DNA from: Adonisia turfae CCMR0081
GTDB lineage: Bacteria; Cyanobacteriota; Cyanobacteriia; Phormidesmidales; Phormidesmidaceae
Length of the DNA: 36,129 nucleotides
Direction: 5' to 3'
Assembly (NCBI RefSeq): GCF_011009555.1
Contig: NZ_QXHD01000004.1
Coordinates: 3,812,036 to 3,848,164 of the forward strand
Each line of letters starts with the position of its first letter. The stretch's first letter is position 1. A program made the position numbers and the translations under genes. Below, in pieces: positions 23,995 through 32,382 of the stretch. The notes under the pieces are model-generated. The model was given only the letters and a program-made list of their open reading frames with translations. It had not been told where the DNA came from and did not search any database.

Positions 23995-24921
23995 CTAATT
24001 ACTCATCAGTTCTCTTAGCCTCGTCTCCGAAAGTTGAGGATTAAAAGAAACCCTTGGATCAAGTGTTGCGAGCGGGAAGCGCGGTGTGCTGGGTCGACGA
24101 AAATCAATCGACTCGACATAGGCCACCAGGTCCGCATTTTGAGTAGCTGAGCCCTGCTCATTGTATTGCTGGTAGTTGGGATAATCGGGAGCTAGTGAAT
24201 CCCAGTCTGCATAGGCTGTTAGGCCGACGTTGAGCGTTTCAGGCAAGTCGGGGCGAATAAACTGGTCAAGAACTTGCCATTCTGTAGAGTTTTCGGCCTG
24301 ATACAACAATGTAAAGAGTTCACCAGAACGCCCAACTCGTAATCGAATCCAGCCCTCTGGTGCGTCAGAAATCTTTAAAGTCGAAAGACTGTTGTAGGTC
24401 GATTTTATTTCAAACTGCGGTTCACCTGCTGGGAAGGCTGTGCCAGCACTAAAGAATAGCCAGTTTTCTTGATTGGGTTCCCAGTTTGCTGGTGTGATAG
24501 CTCGCGGTGTTCGAATGAATAGCCCCGCTAACGAGAACGATCGCTGAGGCATAGTACTTTGAGTGCCTTTTACCCTGATACGAGTGGTAATGATAAAGTC
24601 TCCGGTAACCTGACGATAAAGATGCCCTGCTGTATTATCTTCAAACCAGCCAGAGGATCTGGGTCGCAGCACTAAGCTGCCATTTTCGATGCTAGGAGGC
24701 TCCCACTTAGGCACCCAGCCCTCAACTTGGAATTCTTGCCAGCCTTGAAGTGCCTGTGGACTGTCAAAGCGAGTCGATAGCGATCGCAAGTCATCATCTA
24801 CTTGAGGCTCAGCAGCCTCAGCTGCTACAGGCTCAGCCGCTGGGCTATCTATAACGGCCCCCGTAGTTTTTAAACCCGTCATTATAATTCCTCCTAAAAC
24901 TAGGGAAATGAGACGTCTCAT
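23995..24921 (-). CDS. DUF1349-like / concanavalin-fold secreted protein
   Basis: 308 residues. The N-terminus looks like an export signal (MRRLISLVLGGIIMTG) followed by an Ala/Pro/Glu-rich linker. Residues ~50-275 look like a DUF1349-type beta-sandwich lectin or glucanase-like domain: FEDNTAGHLYRQVTGDF and ITTRIRVKG early, AGLFIRTP in the centre, and WIRLRVGRSGELFTLLYQA followed by VGLTAYADW. Proteins of this fold often bind sugars. AAGGAAG 5 bases before the ATG is a good ribosome binding site. Middle gene of the P460 operon, 29 bp after its upstream neighbour. Its co-occurrence with a haem protein and a propeller suggests a joint extracytoplasmic role, which is inference. Confidence 0.75.
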   Translation of the reverse strand: MRRLISLVLGGIIMTGLKTTGAVIDSPAAEPVAAEAAEPQVDDDLRSLSTRFDSPQALQGWQEFQVEGWVPKWEPPSIENGSLVLRPRSSGWFEDNTAGHLYRQVTGDFIITTRIRVKGTQSTMPQRSFSLAGLFIRTPRAITPANWEPNQENWLFFSAGTAFPAGEPQFEIKSTYNSLSTLKISDAPEGWIRLRVGRSGELFTLLYQAENSTEWQVLDQFIRPDLPETLNVGLTAYADWDSLAPDYPNYQQYNEQGSATQNADLVAYVESIDFRRPSTPRFPLATLDPRVSFNPQLSETRLRELMSN

Positions 24922-24950
24922 AGACTTCCTTTGGTATCGTTAAATGATTT

Positions 24951-25592
24951 TTATCGACAAACAGAAGTGCCAAACTCTGTTATCTGGTGCTGCACCTGTT
25001 GTGTTTTTGCCGCTGTGAGCAATGCCGGTAACGTAAATAAATAGTCACGATCGCGCACCATCGTATGGCAACCAATACAAGACCCTTGACTACTGGAAAC
25101 TAATCTTCCAGATGGGCTGTACCAGGCCGATTGCCACTCGCCACTGTCAGCATTGACCTGCCACCCACTACGCTTTTTTCGAATAAACACATTGTTTAGT
25201 TGAGTCGGTGTCAGATGGCCATTACTTCCCTGACGTGCTGAGTGAGTTTCCATCACAATCACTGTGCCACTGGAGACTGTTTCACTGGTTTCAAGGGCCT
25301 CAAGAGATGGACGATTTACGTACATCTGTCGGATAATGTTGCTATTGGGACAGTCCACGATCGCATACTGAACAAACTGCTGTTGATAATCAGCTGGAAA
25401 CCGTACTGAAGCAGCGTCTGTTGAATCTGGTGCGTAGACAACCTCTGGTGTTACCCGATCAGACGCAAGACTGTGGTTAACACTAGACTCTGATGATATT
25501 CCAGAGGGAGATAGGTGGGTAATTGAGATCGCAACCCCCACCGTCATCAAAAAGAGAACTAATCCTGAAATCCATCTTGGACGTGCCATCAT
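24951..25592 (-). CDS. Cytochrome P460 domain protein (c-type haem)
   Basis: 213 residues. A signal or anchor helix covers ~8-25 (ISGLVLFLMTVGVAISI). The body matches the cytochrome P460 fold: a beta-rich domain with VIVMETHSAR (111-120) and, near the end, a single CXXCH haem motif C172-I-G-C175-H176 (CIGCHTMV). P460 proteins of nitrifiers oxidise hydroxylamine; many homologues elsewhere (cyt c'-beta) have other or unknown roles. The crosslinking Lys of true P460 cannot be assigned with certainty. Exported, haem attached in the periplasm. First gene of a three-gene operon; the start has AGAGGTG close upstream. Divergent from the LysR gene, which is the likely regulator. Confidence 0.85.
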   Translation of the reverse strand: MMARPRWISGLVLFLMTVGVAISITHLSPSGISSESSVNHSLASDRVTPEVVYAPDSTDAASVRFPADYQQQFVQYAIVDCPNSNIIRQMYVNRPSLEALETSETVSSGTVIVMETHSARQGSNGHLTPTQLNNVFIRKKRSGWQVNADSGEWQSAWYSPSGRLVSSSQGSCIGCHTMVRDRDYLFTLPALLTAAKTQQVQHQITEFGTSVCR

Positions 25593-25680
25593 GTGTCACC
25601 TCTCGTAACGTCCAGACAGGACTCACATAAATTTTGTAGAAACAGCCTATGTATCCCAACATAAACAGGCGAGAATAATA

Positions 25681-25703
25681 CTGTCCAATGCTTTTTAGGA
25701 CAG
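25681..25703. promoter_or_regulatory. LysR-type operator (TGTCC-N11-GGACA)
   Basis: CTGTCC (25681-25686) and GGACAG (25698-25703) form a perfect 6-bp dyad with 11 bases between, the spacing of LysR-type recognition sites (T-N11-A). A second, overlapping dyad AATGCT/AGCATT (25687-25692 and 25702-25707) is embedded. It lies between the divergent lysR-like gene and the P460 operon, where such sites regulate both. Confidence 0.75.
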
Positions 25704-25706
25704 CAT

Positions 25707-25725
25707 TAATAACATAAAGTTATTA
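25707..25725. promoter_or_regulatory. Second dyad overlapping the LysR gene translation start region
   Basis: TAATAAC (25707-25713) and GTTATTA (25719-25725) pair perfectly around 5 bases and end two bases before the LysR ATG, covering the ribosome binding region. Likely an activation or autoregulatory half of the LysR binding region. Confidence 0.5.
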
Positions 25726-25727
25726 CT

Positions 25728-26654
25728 ATGAAACTTCACGCCTTTCAGTACTTCGTAACCGTTGCAGAAGAACTCCATTTTGGTCGCGCCGCTGCTCGCT
25801 TACAGATTACCCAGCCTGCCCTTAGCAGACAGATTCACAGGCTAGAAGCAGAACTGGGTGTAACGCTGCTCCACCGCACAAAACGCATGGTAGAGCTAAC
25901 CGAAGCAGGGGCTGCATTTTTAATCGAAGTTCGCAAAGGACTACAGCAGTTAGACTCAGCCATCCAACTAGCCCAGCGCATCGATCGAGGAGAAATTGGC
26001 TCGTTACGGATTGCCTTTACAGCCTCCTCCATGCATACAGTGCTGCCAGAAATTTTGCGACATTTTCGCGATCGCCATCCCGATGTCAAACTAGCCATGA
26101 ACGAAATTTGCACCCTTGACCAGGTGAACAGTCTCAGAAAAGAAACTATTGACATCGGTTTTTTACATCCACCGGTAGAAGATTCATTTCTCAACCTCTA
26201 TCCACTACAAGGAGAAAAACTAGTGCTGGCTCTACCTGATAGCCATGCACTAGCCGAGAAAAAACAACTATCGCTACAATCCCTTGCCACCGAATCATTT
26301 ATTGTCCACCCACGCCATGAAGGACCCGTGCTGTATGATCAAATGTTAGCCCTCTGCAAAGACGCCGGATTTGCCCCCAATATTGTTTATGAAGATAGCA
26401 AATATCAAACCCGACTGGGCCTAGTCGCTGCTGGTACCGGCATCACATTCGTCCCCGAAAGCCTTCAAAAAGCAGGTTTATCCGGTATCTCTTATTGCCC
26501 CCTCATCGGCAACTTCCTCCAACTCCAACTAGCCGTTGCCTGGCGACGACGGCATATATCACCAGTGATTGAAGGCTTTCTAGACGTAGTTGAAAAAGTC
26601 ACAACCGAGAAAAGTCATCACTCAAAAAAAATTGCAAAATCAATAACAGATTGA
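25728..26654 (+). CDS. LysR-family transcriptional regulator
   Basis: 308 residues, normal LysR length. The N-terminal winged helix-turn-helix (1-60) is typical: AEELHFGRAAARLQITQPAL then SRQIHRLEAELGVTLLHR. The periplasmic-binding-protein-like effector domain follows (~90-300). It binds the inverted repeats directly upstream and probably controls the divergent cytochrome P460 operon and itself. The effector is unknown. The start is the first ATG; the ribosome binding site is absent or hidden within the second dyad. Confidence 0.93.
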   Translation: MKLHAFQYFVTVAEELHFGRAAARLQITQPALSRQIHRLEAELGVTLLHRTKRMVELTEAGAAFLIEVRKGLQQLDSAIQLAQRIDRGEIGSLRIAFTASSMHTVLPEILRHFRDRHPDVKLAMNEICTLDQVNSLRKETIDIGFLHPPVEDSFLNLYPLQGEKLVLALPDSHALAEKKQLSLQSLATESFIVHPRHEGPVLYDQMLALCKDAGFAPNIVYEDSKYQTRLGLVAAGTGITFVPESLQKAGLSGISYCPLIGNFLQLQLAVAWRRRHISPVIEGFLDVVEKVTTEKSHHSKKIAKSITD

Positions 26655-26975
26655 AAACTCAAAAAGAGTATAAATAATTTGCTTCCAAAACTGTAGCGCT
26701 TAAGTTCTACAGTGTTGAGAAGGATAAAAATATCGGATGAGTTAGTTTAGCTCTTACCCTAACCTTGACGTAGCTCACCCCTCACCAGAATATTTGCTAC
26801 AAACGATTACCCTGTCGGGGGGTGGGGGGAGTTTAGGCCCCCACGAATAGGAGGGTTTCAGGGAGGAAAGCCCTGAGCAGCCCTATCGCTACTTATCAAT
26901 TCCCATCACTATGAACTATTGAATCATTCCCCTAGCCATTCATAGCCAAAACCATCACTTACCCCCTGGCAAGCT
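26655..26975. other. Convergent intergenic region with inverted repeats
   Basis: 321 bp between the ends of the LysR and GNAT genes. An inverted repeat ACTGTAG/CTACAGT spans 26690-26713, close to the LysR stop, and may serve as a weak terminator. Two GC-rich hairpins follow at 26822-26877. No gene is supported. Confidence 0.6.
26822..26877. repeat. Two adjacent GC-rich hairpins
   Basis: First hairpin: GTGGGGG (26822-26828) with CCCCCAC (26838-26844). Second: TCAGGG (26858-26863) with CCCTGA (26871-26876). Neither has a T-run. The local GC content is much higher than the flanks, as in dispersed intergenic palindromes. Confidence 0.6.
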
Positions 26976-27506
26976 TCAATCCGCATCGTTTATCCTCTCC
27001 TTCTGCAGTACAAATTGTCGCACCAGCTCCGGAAAGTTTGCCTGTCTCACTACCCCACAATCTTCAAAACCAGCCTTTCTTACAACAATCTGCGAATACT
27101 TATTCTCTGGCGCAATCGGAGCTACTACGCGGTGATAACCAAGGTCGTTAAGAGCATGGTGGGAGATTGCGATCGCAATCTCCGTCCCATACCCCTGTCC
27201 CCTCGCCGCTGGCATCACAGCATACATAACCTCCACTGCTTCATCATCATGGGGATTCAACCCACAAAAACCCACAAACCGTTTGCTATTCTTTTCTTCA
27301 ACCGCAAATGCAAGCATCGGTTGCTCAGAACCATAGGACGCAATCGTAAACTCAATCAGACGTTTAGCACCCTCCCTGGTGGTTTGTTCGTCTGTAAACG
27401 TCAGAAATTTTGTCGACTCAGGATCTGTCATAAAGCTGATAAAGGCATCAGCATCAGCAAAGATGAACTCGCGAATTGTTAATCGCGCTGTGTTGATTGG
27501 CTGCAT
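26976..27506 (-). CDS. GNAT family N-acetyltransferase (RimJ/RimL-like)
   Basis: 176 residues. It has the RimJ/RimL arrangement: N-terminal INTARLTIREF, then LAFAVEEKNSKRFVGFCGL, the acetyl-CoA-binding RGQGYGTEI (102-110) and the C-terminal APENKYSQIVVRKAGFED (129, 132-149 region) with the Asn/Ser pair typical of the group. Members acetylate N-termini of ribosomal proteins or small amines; specificity is not predictable here. Cytoplasmic and apparently monocistronic. Start at ATG 27506 gives the family-typical N-terminus. Confidence 0.9.
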   Translation of the reverse strand: MQPINTARLTIREFIFADADAFISFMTDPESTKFLTFTDEQTTREGAKRLIEFTIASYGSEQPMLAFAVEEKNSKRFVGFCGLNPHDDEAVEVMYAVMPAARGQGYGTEIAIAISHHALNDLGYHRVVAPIAPENKYSQIVVRKAGFEDCGVVRQANFPELVRQFVLQKERINDAD

Positions 27507-27610
27507 GACCCAGGAACTAAACCAATAATCCAGTTAGTGCGAAGGCTAATCTAAAGCCTAGCAAACAGATTCTTGACCAGAACTATTCGTAAATAAAATC
27601 TATGGTGAGT

Positions 27611-28036
27611 CTAGTGTGGTAATTTTTTTGACGGCTCCCAACGCATGGTCAGCGTTGTGCTTTCACGCTCGACAAATGCTTGATGATATACATTTGCACC
27701 CCAGGCAATAAAATCTCCTCGTTTTTCAAGCAAATAGTTGTGCGTGTCAGGAGCCTTAAAGTCAGGACGGCTTGAGAACTCTATCCGAAAACCACCGCTG
27801 TCACTCATTAGCATAGTTATGGTACGACCATAGCTAATGGGTTTGTTTAACCCTCTCGTTTCTCCAACAATATGATGCATCCACTTTGCAGATAAATTTG
27901 AAAATTCTTGACCATGGGGGTTGAATCGTAGATTAACATCCTTAGCAGGATCTGCCTTGGTCCAATCACTAAACCCAATAAACCAGCCAGTGCCATTGGT
28001 ATCTAGGTTGTCGAGATTGCCAAATTCAATATCCAT
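27611..28036 (-). CDS. Hypothetical cupin-like protein
   Basis: 141 residues, soluble, no signal peptide. Mostly predicted beta strands, with a C-terminal stretch (YLLEKRGDFIAWGANVYHQAF, read as two strands) and several His residues (H42, H54, H55 and H118 approximately) that give a cupin-like impression. I cannot name the family. It starts with an ATG at 28036 without a clear ribosome binding site. It lies between other small accessory genes on the same strand, about 225 bp from the GFA gene, so it is probably a separate unit. Confidence 0.65.
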   Translation of the reverse strand: MDIEFGNLDNLDTNGTGWFIGFSDWTKADPAKDVNLRFNPHGQEFSNLSAKWMHHIVGETRGLNKPISYGRTITMLMSDSGGFRIEFSSRPDFKAPDTHNYLLEKRGDFIAWGANVYHQAFVERESTTLTMRWEPSKKLPH

Positions 28037-28260
28037 ATTTAAGTATTATGCTCAATTTTTCAGGAAAGCTGAACTGATAATTTCAGCATCGATATTATAT
28101 AGGCTGAACTTTGAACATAATCACCGCATGAGGTGGGCCATGGTGAGCCATGCAGCTGAGTTTTATTGCTTTAAGCTTAATCAGATCCTGTTGTTGTGAG
28201 CTGTTAACCATCACCCGTGCAAGATTTATTTTGCTATGTGATGCATCCCCTAAAGCAGTC

Positions 28261-28689
28261 TTATGCCGAAGGTGGTGCATATTTTGCAAACACTTCAGCC
28301 TCTGTCATATTTTCAGTCTTATTTGAGAAGTCGTAAAATTCAGGTTTTTTGTCAATAAATACTTGATGCTCAAAGATAAACTGACTATCATCATCGAATA
28401 GCCCAACTAACATACTATATTCGTTGTTGCCTTTGAGTCTGTAAAAAAGATGGCTACCACATTTTTTGCAAAAGCCGCGTTCGGCCCATTCCGATGAGTC
28501 AAAGACCGATATATTCTCCGCTCCTTCAAATGCAACCTCTGTACCGCAGCTGACGGCCATAAGAGGCCCACCGTTCCATTTTCTGCACATGTGGCAGTGG
28601 CAGGCACCCATATTTTTATGGATAGTCTTTGCGGTGAAGTGTATGGCACCGCAAAGACAACTTCCTGTTCCTGTCATTAGATCTGTCAT
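28261..28689 (-). CDS. GFA family zinc-binding protein
   Basis: 142 residues, full-length GFA (glutathione-dependent formaldehyde-activating enzyme, Gfa/CENP-V) fold. Zinc ligands are all visible: C11-x-C13 (SCLCGA), C30, C32 and C35 (ACHCHMC) and C74-x-x-C77 (FCKKCGS). The family binds one structural and one catalytic-like zinc; members act on S-hydroxymethylglutathione or unknown thiols. An internal Met5 is a second possible start. Cytoplasmic, monocistronic, divergent from the zinc-ribbon membrane protein gene with 295 bp between. Confidence 0.9.
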   Translation of the reverse strand: MTDLMTGTGSCLCGAIHFTAKTIHKNMGACHCHMCRKWNGGPLMAVSCGTEVAFEGAENISVFDSSEWAERGFCKKCGSHLFYRLKGNNEYSMLVGLFDDDSQFIFEHQVFIDKKPEFYDFSNKTENMTEAEVFAKYAPPSA

Positions 28690-28825
28690 TTATCTCGAAG
28701 CTATGATTGGTTAATGAGTTTCAGCGTGATTGAGCAGAGAACTCTTCACGATCTTAACCACGGTTTTAGCCTGCTATTCTGTCTATTCACAGAACTTATA
28801 CAGCCTGTATGCTAAGCCTTGTAGC

Positions 28826-28855
28826 TATTACTTCGTATTACTTCGGTGCACTTCG
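28826..28855 (+). repeat. 10-bp short tandem repeat
   Basis: TATTACTTCG occurs twice in direct succession (28826-28835, 28836-28845) and is followed by a third degenerate unit GTGCACTTCG (28846-28855), in the region between the GFA and zinc-ribbon genes. Otherwise that 295-bp spacer holds no supported gene. Confidence 0.6.
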
Positions 28856-28984
28856 CCCTATGTCTCCGGCAGCGTGATTGATTCAGGGGGGTGCAAGATA
28901 CTCATGGAGGATGCATTGCCCACGGTGGCACAATAGGCCCACAGACACACATTATCTTTGCGGGGCTTTTGCTCAATTAGTTTT

Positions 28985-30220
28985 ATGTTTTATAGATTAT
29001 GTCGTTCCCTGCGACGGTTCTTTCATCGCTCTCGAACTATCAATAATGAACCGCTGAACAAAGTTAGTTTAGTGGTCATTATCCTGATTGATATTTTTAT
29101 TTTGACCAATGTGTTTATTGGCTTAAACGATATTGGTCAGTGGTACATGGCTCCTTCTGAAGTCTATCCTTGCTATGCCGAGTGGGATAGCTATCGTGAT
29201 CAGACTGCTGAGGATAAAGACTTTAATCTGGTCCGATGGGCAGCTGATGAAAACAATGTTGGCTTGAAGCAGCAGTATGGGTGGACGGCTGTTGATCGTT
29301 TGGGGGAAATAAACAGTGTCTGTTTACAGTACGCGGATACTAAGGATGCCATTAAACAACCCAGTAATACTAACCGACTGGAGCAGTTGAATGGGAAGGA
29401 AGATGAGATCGCAACCCTAGAAAATACAAATCGCACCATTCGCCAGCAGTATGACTCTACGCTCCTAGAAGAAATTGCAGAACAACCCCGTGATCAGTCC
29501 ATTAATCTAACTAGTGCCGCCCAGGCCAAGGCGACACTAACAGAGAATGAGGCTCAGATTACGGCCCTCAAAGCGGAAATTACAACCCTTAAGGATGAGC
29601 TCCTGTCCAGCTCAGAAAGTGCAGCCTTTCTCACCCTGCTCAACCAAGATTCTGCATTTCAAACCATTGAGCAAGGGTATGACCGAGCTAGTTTCTGGTA
29701 TCCCAGTATTCAGCTAGCTTTTCAGGCGCTTTTCCTTGTGCCGCTGATTTTGGTGGCTTTTGGCGGTTACACCATCGCTCAGCGTAAACGCTATGGCCTC
29801 ATTGCCCTGATTAGCTGGCATCTCCTGGTCATCTTTTTTATCCCATTGATTCTCAAAGCGTTTGAGTTTATGCAAATGGGAGTCTTGTTTACCGCTGTAT
29901 TTAATATTGTCACCGTCCTATTTGGCAGACTTCTGTTTTTGGTCAGCTATATTTACATTTTGCTGATTCCGCTGCTAGGCTTTGGCATGATTAAGTTCGT
30001 TCAACGGTTTATCTTTAACCCTAAACTCCAAGCTGCAGGGCGTATACAAAAGTCACGCTGTATTAAGTGCGCCAAAAAGCTACAGGCCCATGACAGCCAT
30101 TGTCCACACTGTGGCTATCATCAGCACCAGGAGTGCAATCACTGTCACCAGCCCACATACAAGTATTTACCCTACTGTCATCACTGCGGCACAGCGCAGC
30201 CCGTGGCAAATACCCGATGA
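28985..30220 (+). CDS. Membrane protein with coiled coil and two C-terminal zinc ribbons
   Basis: 411 residues from ATG 28985. One membrane helix at ~26-46, then an extracytoplasmic-looking domain (47-135, with Cys63 and Cys113), a coiled coil (~130-210), further helices at ~241-262, 270-291 and 297-338, and two zinc ribbons at the cytoplasmic end: C359/C362/C373/C376 and C384/C387/C398/C401, each CxxC...CxxCG or CxxC. Double zinc ribbons in membrane proteins often mediate protein or nucleic acid contacts. Family not recognised. A TTG at 28958 would extend the frame nine codons but the ATG fits the basic N-terminus better. Confidence 0.75.
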   Translation: MFYRLCRSLRRFFHRSRTINNEPLNKVSLVVIILIDIFILTNVFIGLNDIGQWYMAPSEVYPCYAEWDSYRDQTAEDKDFNLVRWAADENNVGLKQQYGWTAVDRLGEINSVCLQYADTKDAIKQPSNTNRLEQLNGKEDEIATLENTNRTIRQQYDSTLLEEIAEQPRDQSINLTSAAQAKATLTENEAQITALKAEITTLKDELLSSSESAAFLTLLNQDSAFQTIEQGYDRASFWYPSIQLAFQALFLVPLILVAFGGYTIAQRKRYGLIALISWHLLVIFFIPLILKAFEFMQMGVLFTAVFNIVTVLFGRLLFLVSYIYILLIPLLGFGMIKFVQRFIFNPKLQAAGRIQKSRCIKCAKKLQAHDSHCPHCGYHQHQECNHCHQPTYKYLPYCHHCGTAQPVANTR

Positions 30221-30318
30221 GTTATTCAACTAGATGAGGATTCAAATCCGACGCGCATGATGGTCATGATAGTAGCAACACTCCGTGGCAGTTAGGTGAT
30301 GCGTTTAAAGTGCCATCG

Positions 30319-31098
30319 TTAACGATCTTGACCAATATGGAGACCTTTGTGTATTATCTGCTGTTTTGCAATTCCATCAGAATAGTAGGGCAGCTCAATG
30401 TTTGGTTTGGCTGCACTGACTCTAATTGAGTATTTGCCAATTTGGAAGCAATAAACAAGCCAGCTGATAATACCGATAAATTTTGCACCATCTTCAAGCA
30501 GATACGAGATTCGACCTGATGTCAGGAGTGGGATGGGAGCGGCAGGATACACTATGGCTAATGCAAAATCTAATGTATATGAAAGACCAAAGAAAACGAG
30601 TGCAAGAGCTATAAATATATAATCTGTTTTAAGAATAAGTTGGTGAAATCTAAGCAAGTAAAAAAGTAGTAACCCACCATAGCTTGCATAGGTGACACCT
30701 TCTGGTATGCCCAGTTTGGGCAGAACTTTTTCATGGAGTAAGAAGGCGTCATCAAAACCGAGGATTAAGGTTAGCAACGTCGAAGCCAACAAAAACTGCT
30801 TGATCTTGTGGTGATTGCCATTGTTTTCAATAACGCTAGCGCTAAAAAAACAGAGCATTGCTGCGGCAGCCCAGCAGAAGAGACCTATTTGAGAAAGAAA
30901 TCCTGCATAGACAGGAATGCGACCGACAGCAATTATATCCCTGGTGAGCTGATCGATGGGAACGTTATACCAGAGATGAATAAATACTACCTTGCCTAAG
31001 AAAATAGTTGAAATAGCTGCGATTAATCCGATTAAGGGCAAATTCCCCCTAAACTGTATATAAAGAGAGCCTAGAAAGTTCTTTCTTTTTGTGATCAT
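30319..31098 (-). CDS. Polytopic membrane protein of unknown function
   Basis: 259 residues with about six membrane helices (near 20-38, 63-87, 102-116, 138-152, 160-184 and 203-222). A conserved-looking polar motif lies between helices three and four: GFDDAFLLHEKVLP followed by GIPEG, with acidic and His residues facing one side, which could bind a metal or substrate. No signal peptide is needed. Convergent with the zinc-ribbon gene. I have no family assignment; base composition is more AT-rich than its left neighbours. Confidence 0.65.
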   Translation of the reverse strand: MITKRKNFLGSLYIQFRGNLPLIGLIAAISTIFLGKVVFIHLWYNVPIDQLTRDIIAVGRIPVYAGFLSQIGLFCWAAAAMLCFFSASVIENNGNHHKIKQFLLASTLLTLILGFDDAFLLHEKVLPKLGIPEGVTYASYGGLLLFYLLRFHQLILKTDYIFIALALVFFGLSYTLDFALAIVYPAAPIPLLTSGRISYLLEDGAKFIGIISWLVYCFQIGKYSIRVSAAKPNIELPYYSDGIAKQQIIHKGLHIGQDR

Positions 31099-31764
31099 GG
31101 AAGAGTTGTAGATAAAAAATATTAGGAGGGTAGAGCATTTAAGTTGGGAAATTTTGGCTGGGTGGGGAATCAGGTGTCAGAAGTCAGAAGTTATGCTGTA
31201 ATTAACTATCATGTTTAACTTCGCTTAAATTTCCCTTAACCATTGTGGCAGCTTTTAACACTGGCTGCTACTACAGACTTATTGCAGCCTGACCATAGCA
31301 ATAAAGGGCTTTTAGCATCACATTGCATATGGTGAGCATCGGATAAGCATTAAGAATAGGTTAACTATTGTTTAAGGGTCTCACCTGTAGGTAAGTATCC
31401 TATGAAAGCCATATGAGAGCTTTCTTATGTCATGGCAAAAACCATAAAAAAGCCCTTGCCCATGGAAGTGTTTTGTAACAATTTATAGTCTTATTGGACT
31501 GACAAATAATGGCAGAAATAGCTGTTTTGTAAGGAATGTAGTGATCGATAAATCAGTTTTAGACTATGAATAGATATGTATTTAAATTTTGGGCATTTTT
31601 CATCGTAGCTGAGCGATTTAGGCCATTTTTTAAGGAATATAAATCTAATTTTTAAGACGTTTCAACACTTGTTGAGGACAATTTAGCACCTGGCAACAGT
31701 TTGCAAACAAGAAAGAGTGCTAATGCCAGAATTATCGCTGGCACAATAGAATCATTACATCTGA
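31099..31764. other. AT-rich gene-free region
   Basis: About 665 bp with low GC and no convincing ORF. It contains a small direct repeat GTCAGAAGTCAGAAG near 31177, of the kind common in cyanobacterial spacers. The open stretch 31652-31873 is the shadow or tail of the truncated GNAT. No terminator hairpin with T-run seen. Confidence 0.55.
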
Positions 31765-32055
31765 TTAATGTGTTGTAGGGCTGGTAGCTACTGTTAGGTA
31801 ATCTTTTGGGCACTGCTGATAGTTCAGGATGTAGTAACCTACAGGTGCAGCTTCTCGGTAGGCGATAATGCAAGCATACTGATCAGGCGATAAAATGCTA
31901 ATTGCTTCCTCATTGGAATAGTTTTTAGCGCAGCATGTGCGAAGGTTCTCTGGGCTATGGAGATCTTGATAGACCTGTGTAAAGGTTTCTGCCCAAAGAC
32001 TGGTGACGGTATTGGCTGACTCTACTCCAACTTTCCTAAAGGCATAAATTAACAA
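31765..32055 (-). pseudogene. Truncated GNAT acetyltransferase
   Basis: The frame encodes only the N-terminal half of a GNAT domain: an opening helix (SLWAETFTQVYQDLHSPENL), NYSNEEAISIL and the strands YACIIAYREAAPVGYYIL. It then runs into CPKDYL and an unrelated tail and stops, so the acetyl-CoA-binding motif A (Q/RxxGxG/A) and the whole C-terminal half are missing. The only in-frame start is a TTG at 32055 without a ribosome binding site. Best read as a decayed gene. It lies 21 bp downstream of the coiled-coil gene on the same strand. Confidence 0.6.
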
Positions 32056-32076
32056 AAATGTGAAACGATGTTGTCA

Positions 32077-32370
32077 TCAACCTTGCTGTTTACGGCGCAC
32101 GCCAGTGTCATTTGCTTGAATTTCACGTTTTAGACGTTCTATGTCCTGATCATAACGGCGAATATCAGTGTCAAACCGTGAAATCGAAGCCTCTCTGGCT
32201 TTTTTTGTAGTATTTAAGCGTTGCTCATATTGTTGTAGCTGACGTTTTTTGTCGGCTAGGGTAAAGCTGCCAGGACTTGTTTGTTGGCTAAATTGCTGCA
32301 TTTGCTGCTGGAGTTGCTGAGCAAATTTTTGCTGCGCTGACAGGATATCTTCGATACGTTTGATTTCCAT
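32077..32370 (-). CDS. Small coiled-coil protein of the DUF6519 cluster
   Basis: 97 residues, almost entirely helical and charged: a Gln-rich first helix (QQKFAQQLQQQMQQFSQQ) and a second with heptad-like spacing (RFDTDIRRYDQDIERLKRE) to a basic end. AGGAGG 5 bases before the ATG is a strong ribosome binding site. It starts 12 bp after the stop of the large beta-helix gene, so the two are almost surely co-transcribed and likely act together, perhaps as an assembly or adaptor subunit. No domain recognised. Confidence 0.75.
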   Translation of the reverse strand: MEIKRIEDILSAQQKFAQQLQQQMQQFSQQTSPGSFTLADKKRQLQQYEQRLNTTKKAREASISRFDTDIRRYDQDIERLKREIQANDTGVRRKQQG

Positions 32371-32382
32371 AAAACCTCCTGG

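Noticed and set aside
28730..28936. 68-residue plus-strand ORF
   Set aside because: Spans the 10-bp repeat in a spacer; no ribosome binding site or family pattern.
30238..30258. Possible tRNA T-arm (GATTCAAATCC)
   Set aside because: The flanking bases do not pair into a 5-bp stem and no anticodon or acceptor stem is present.
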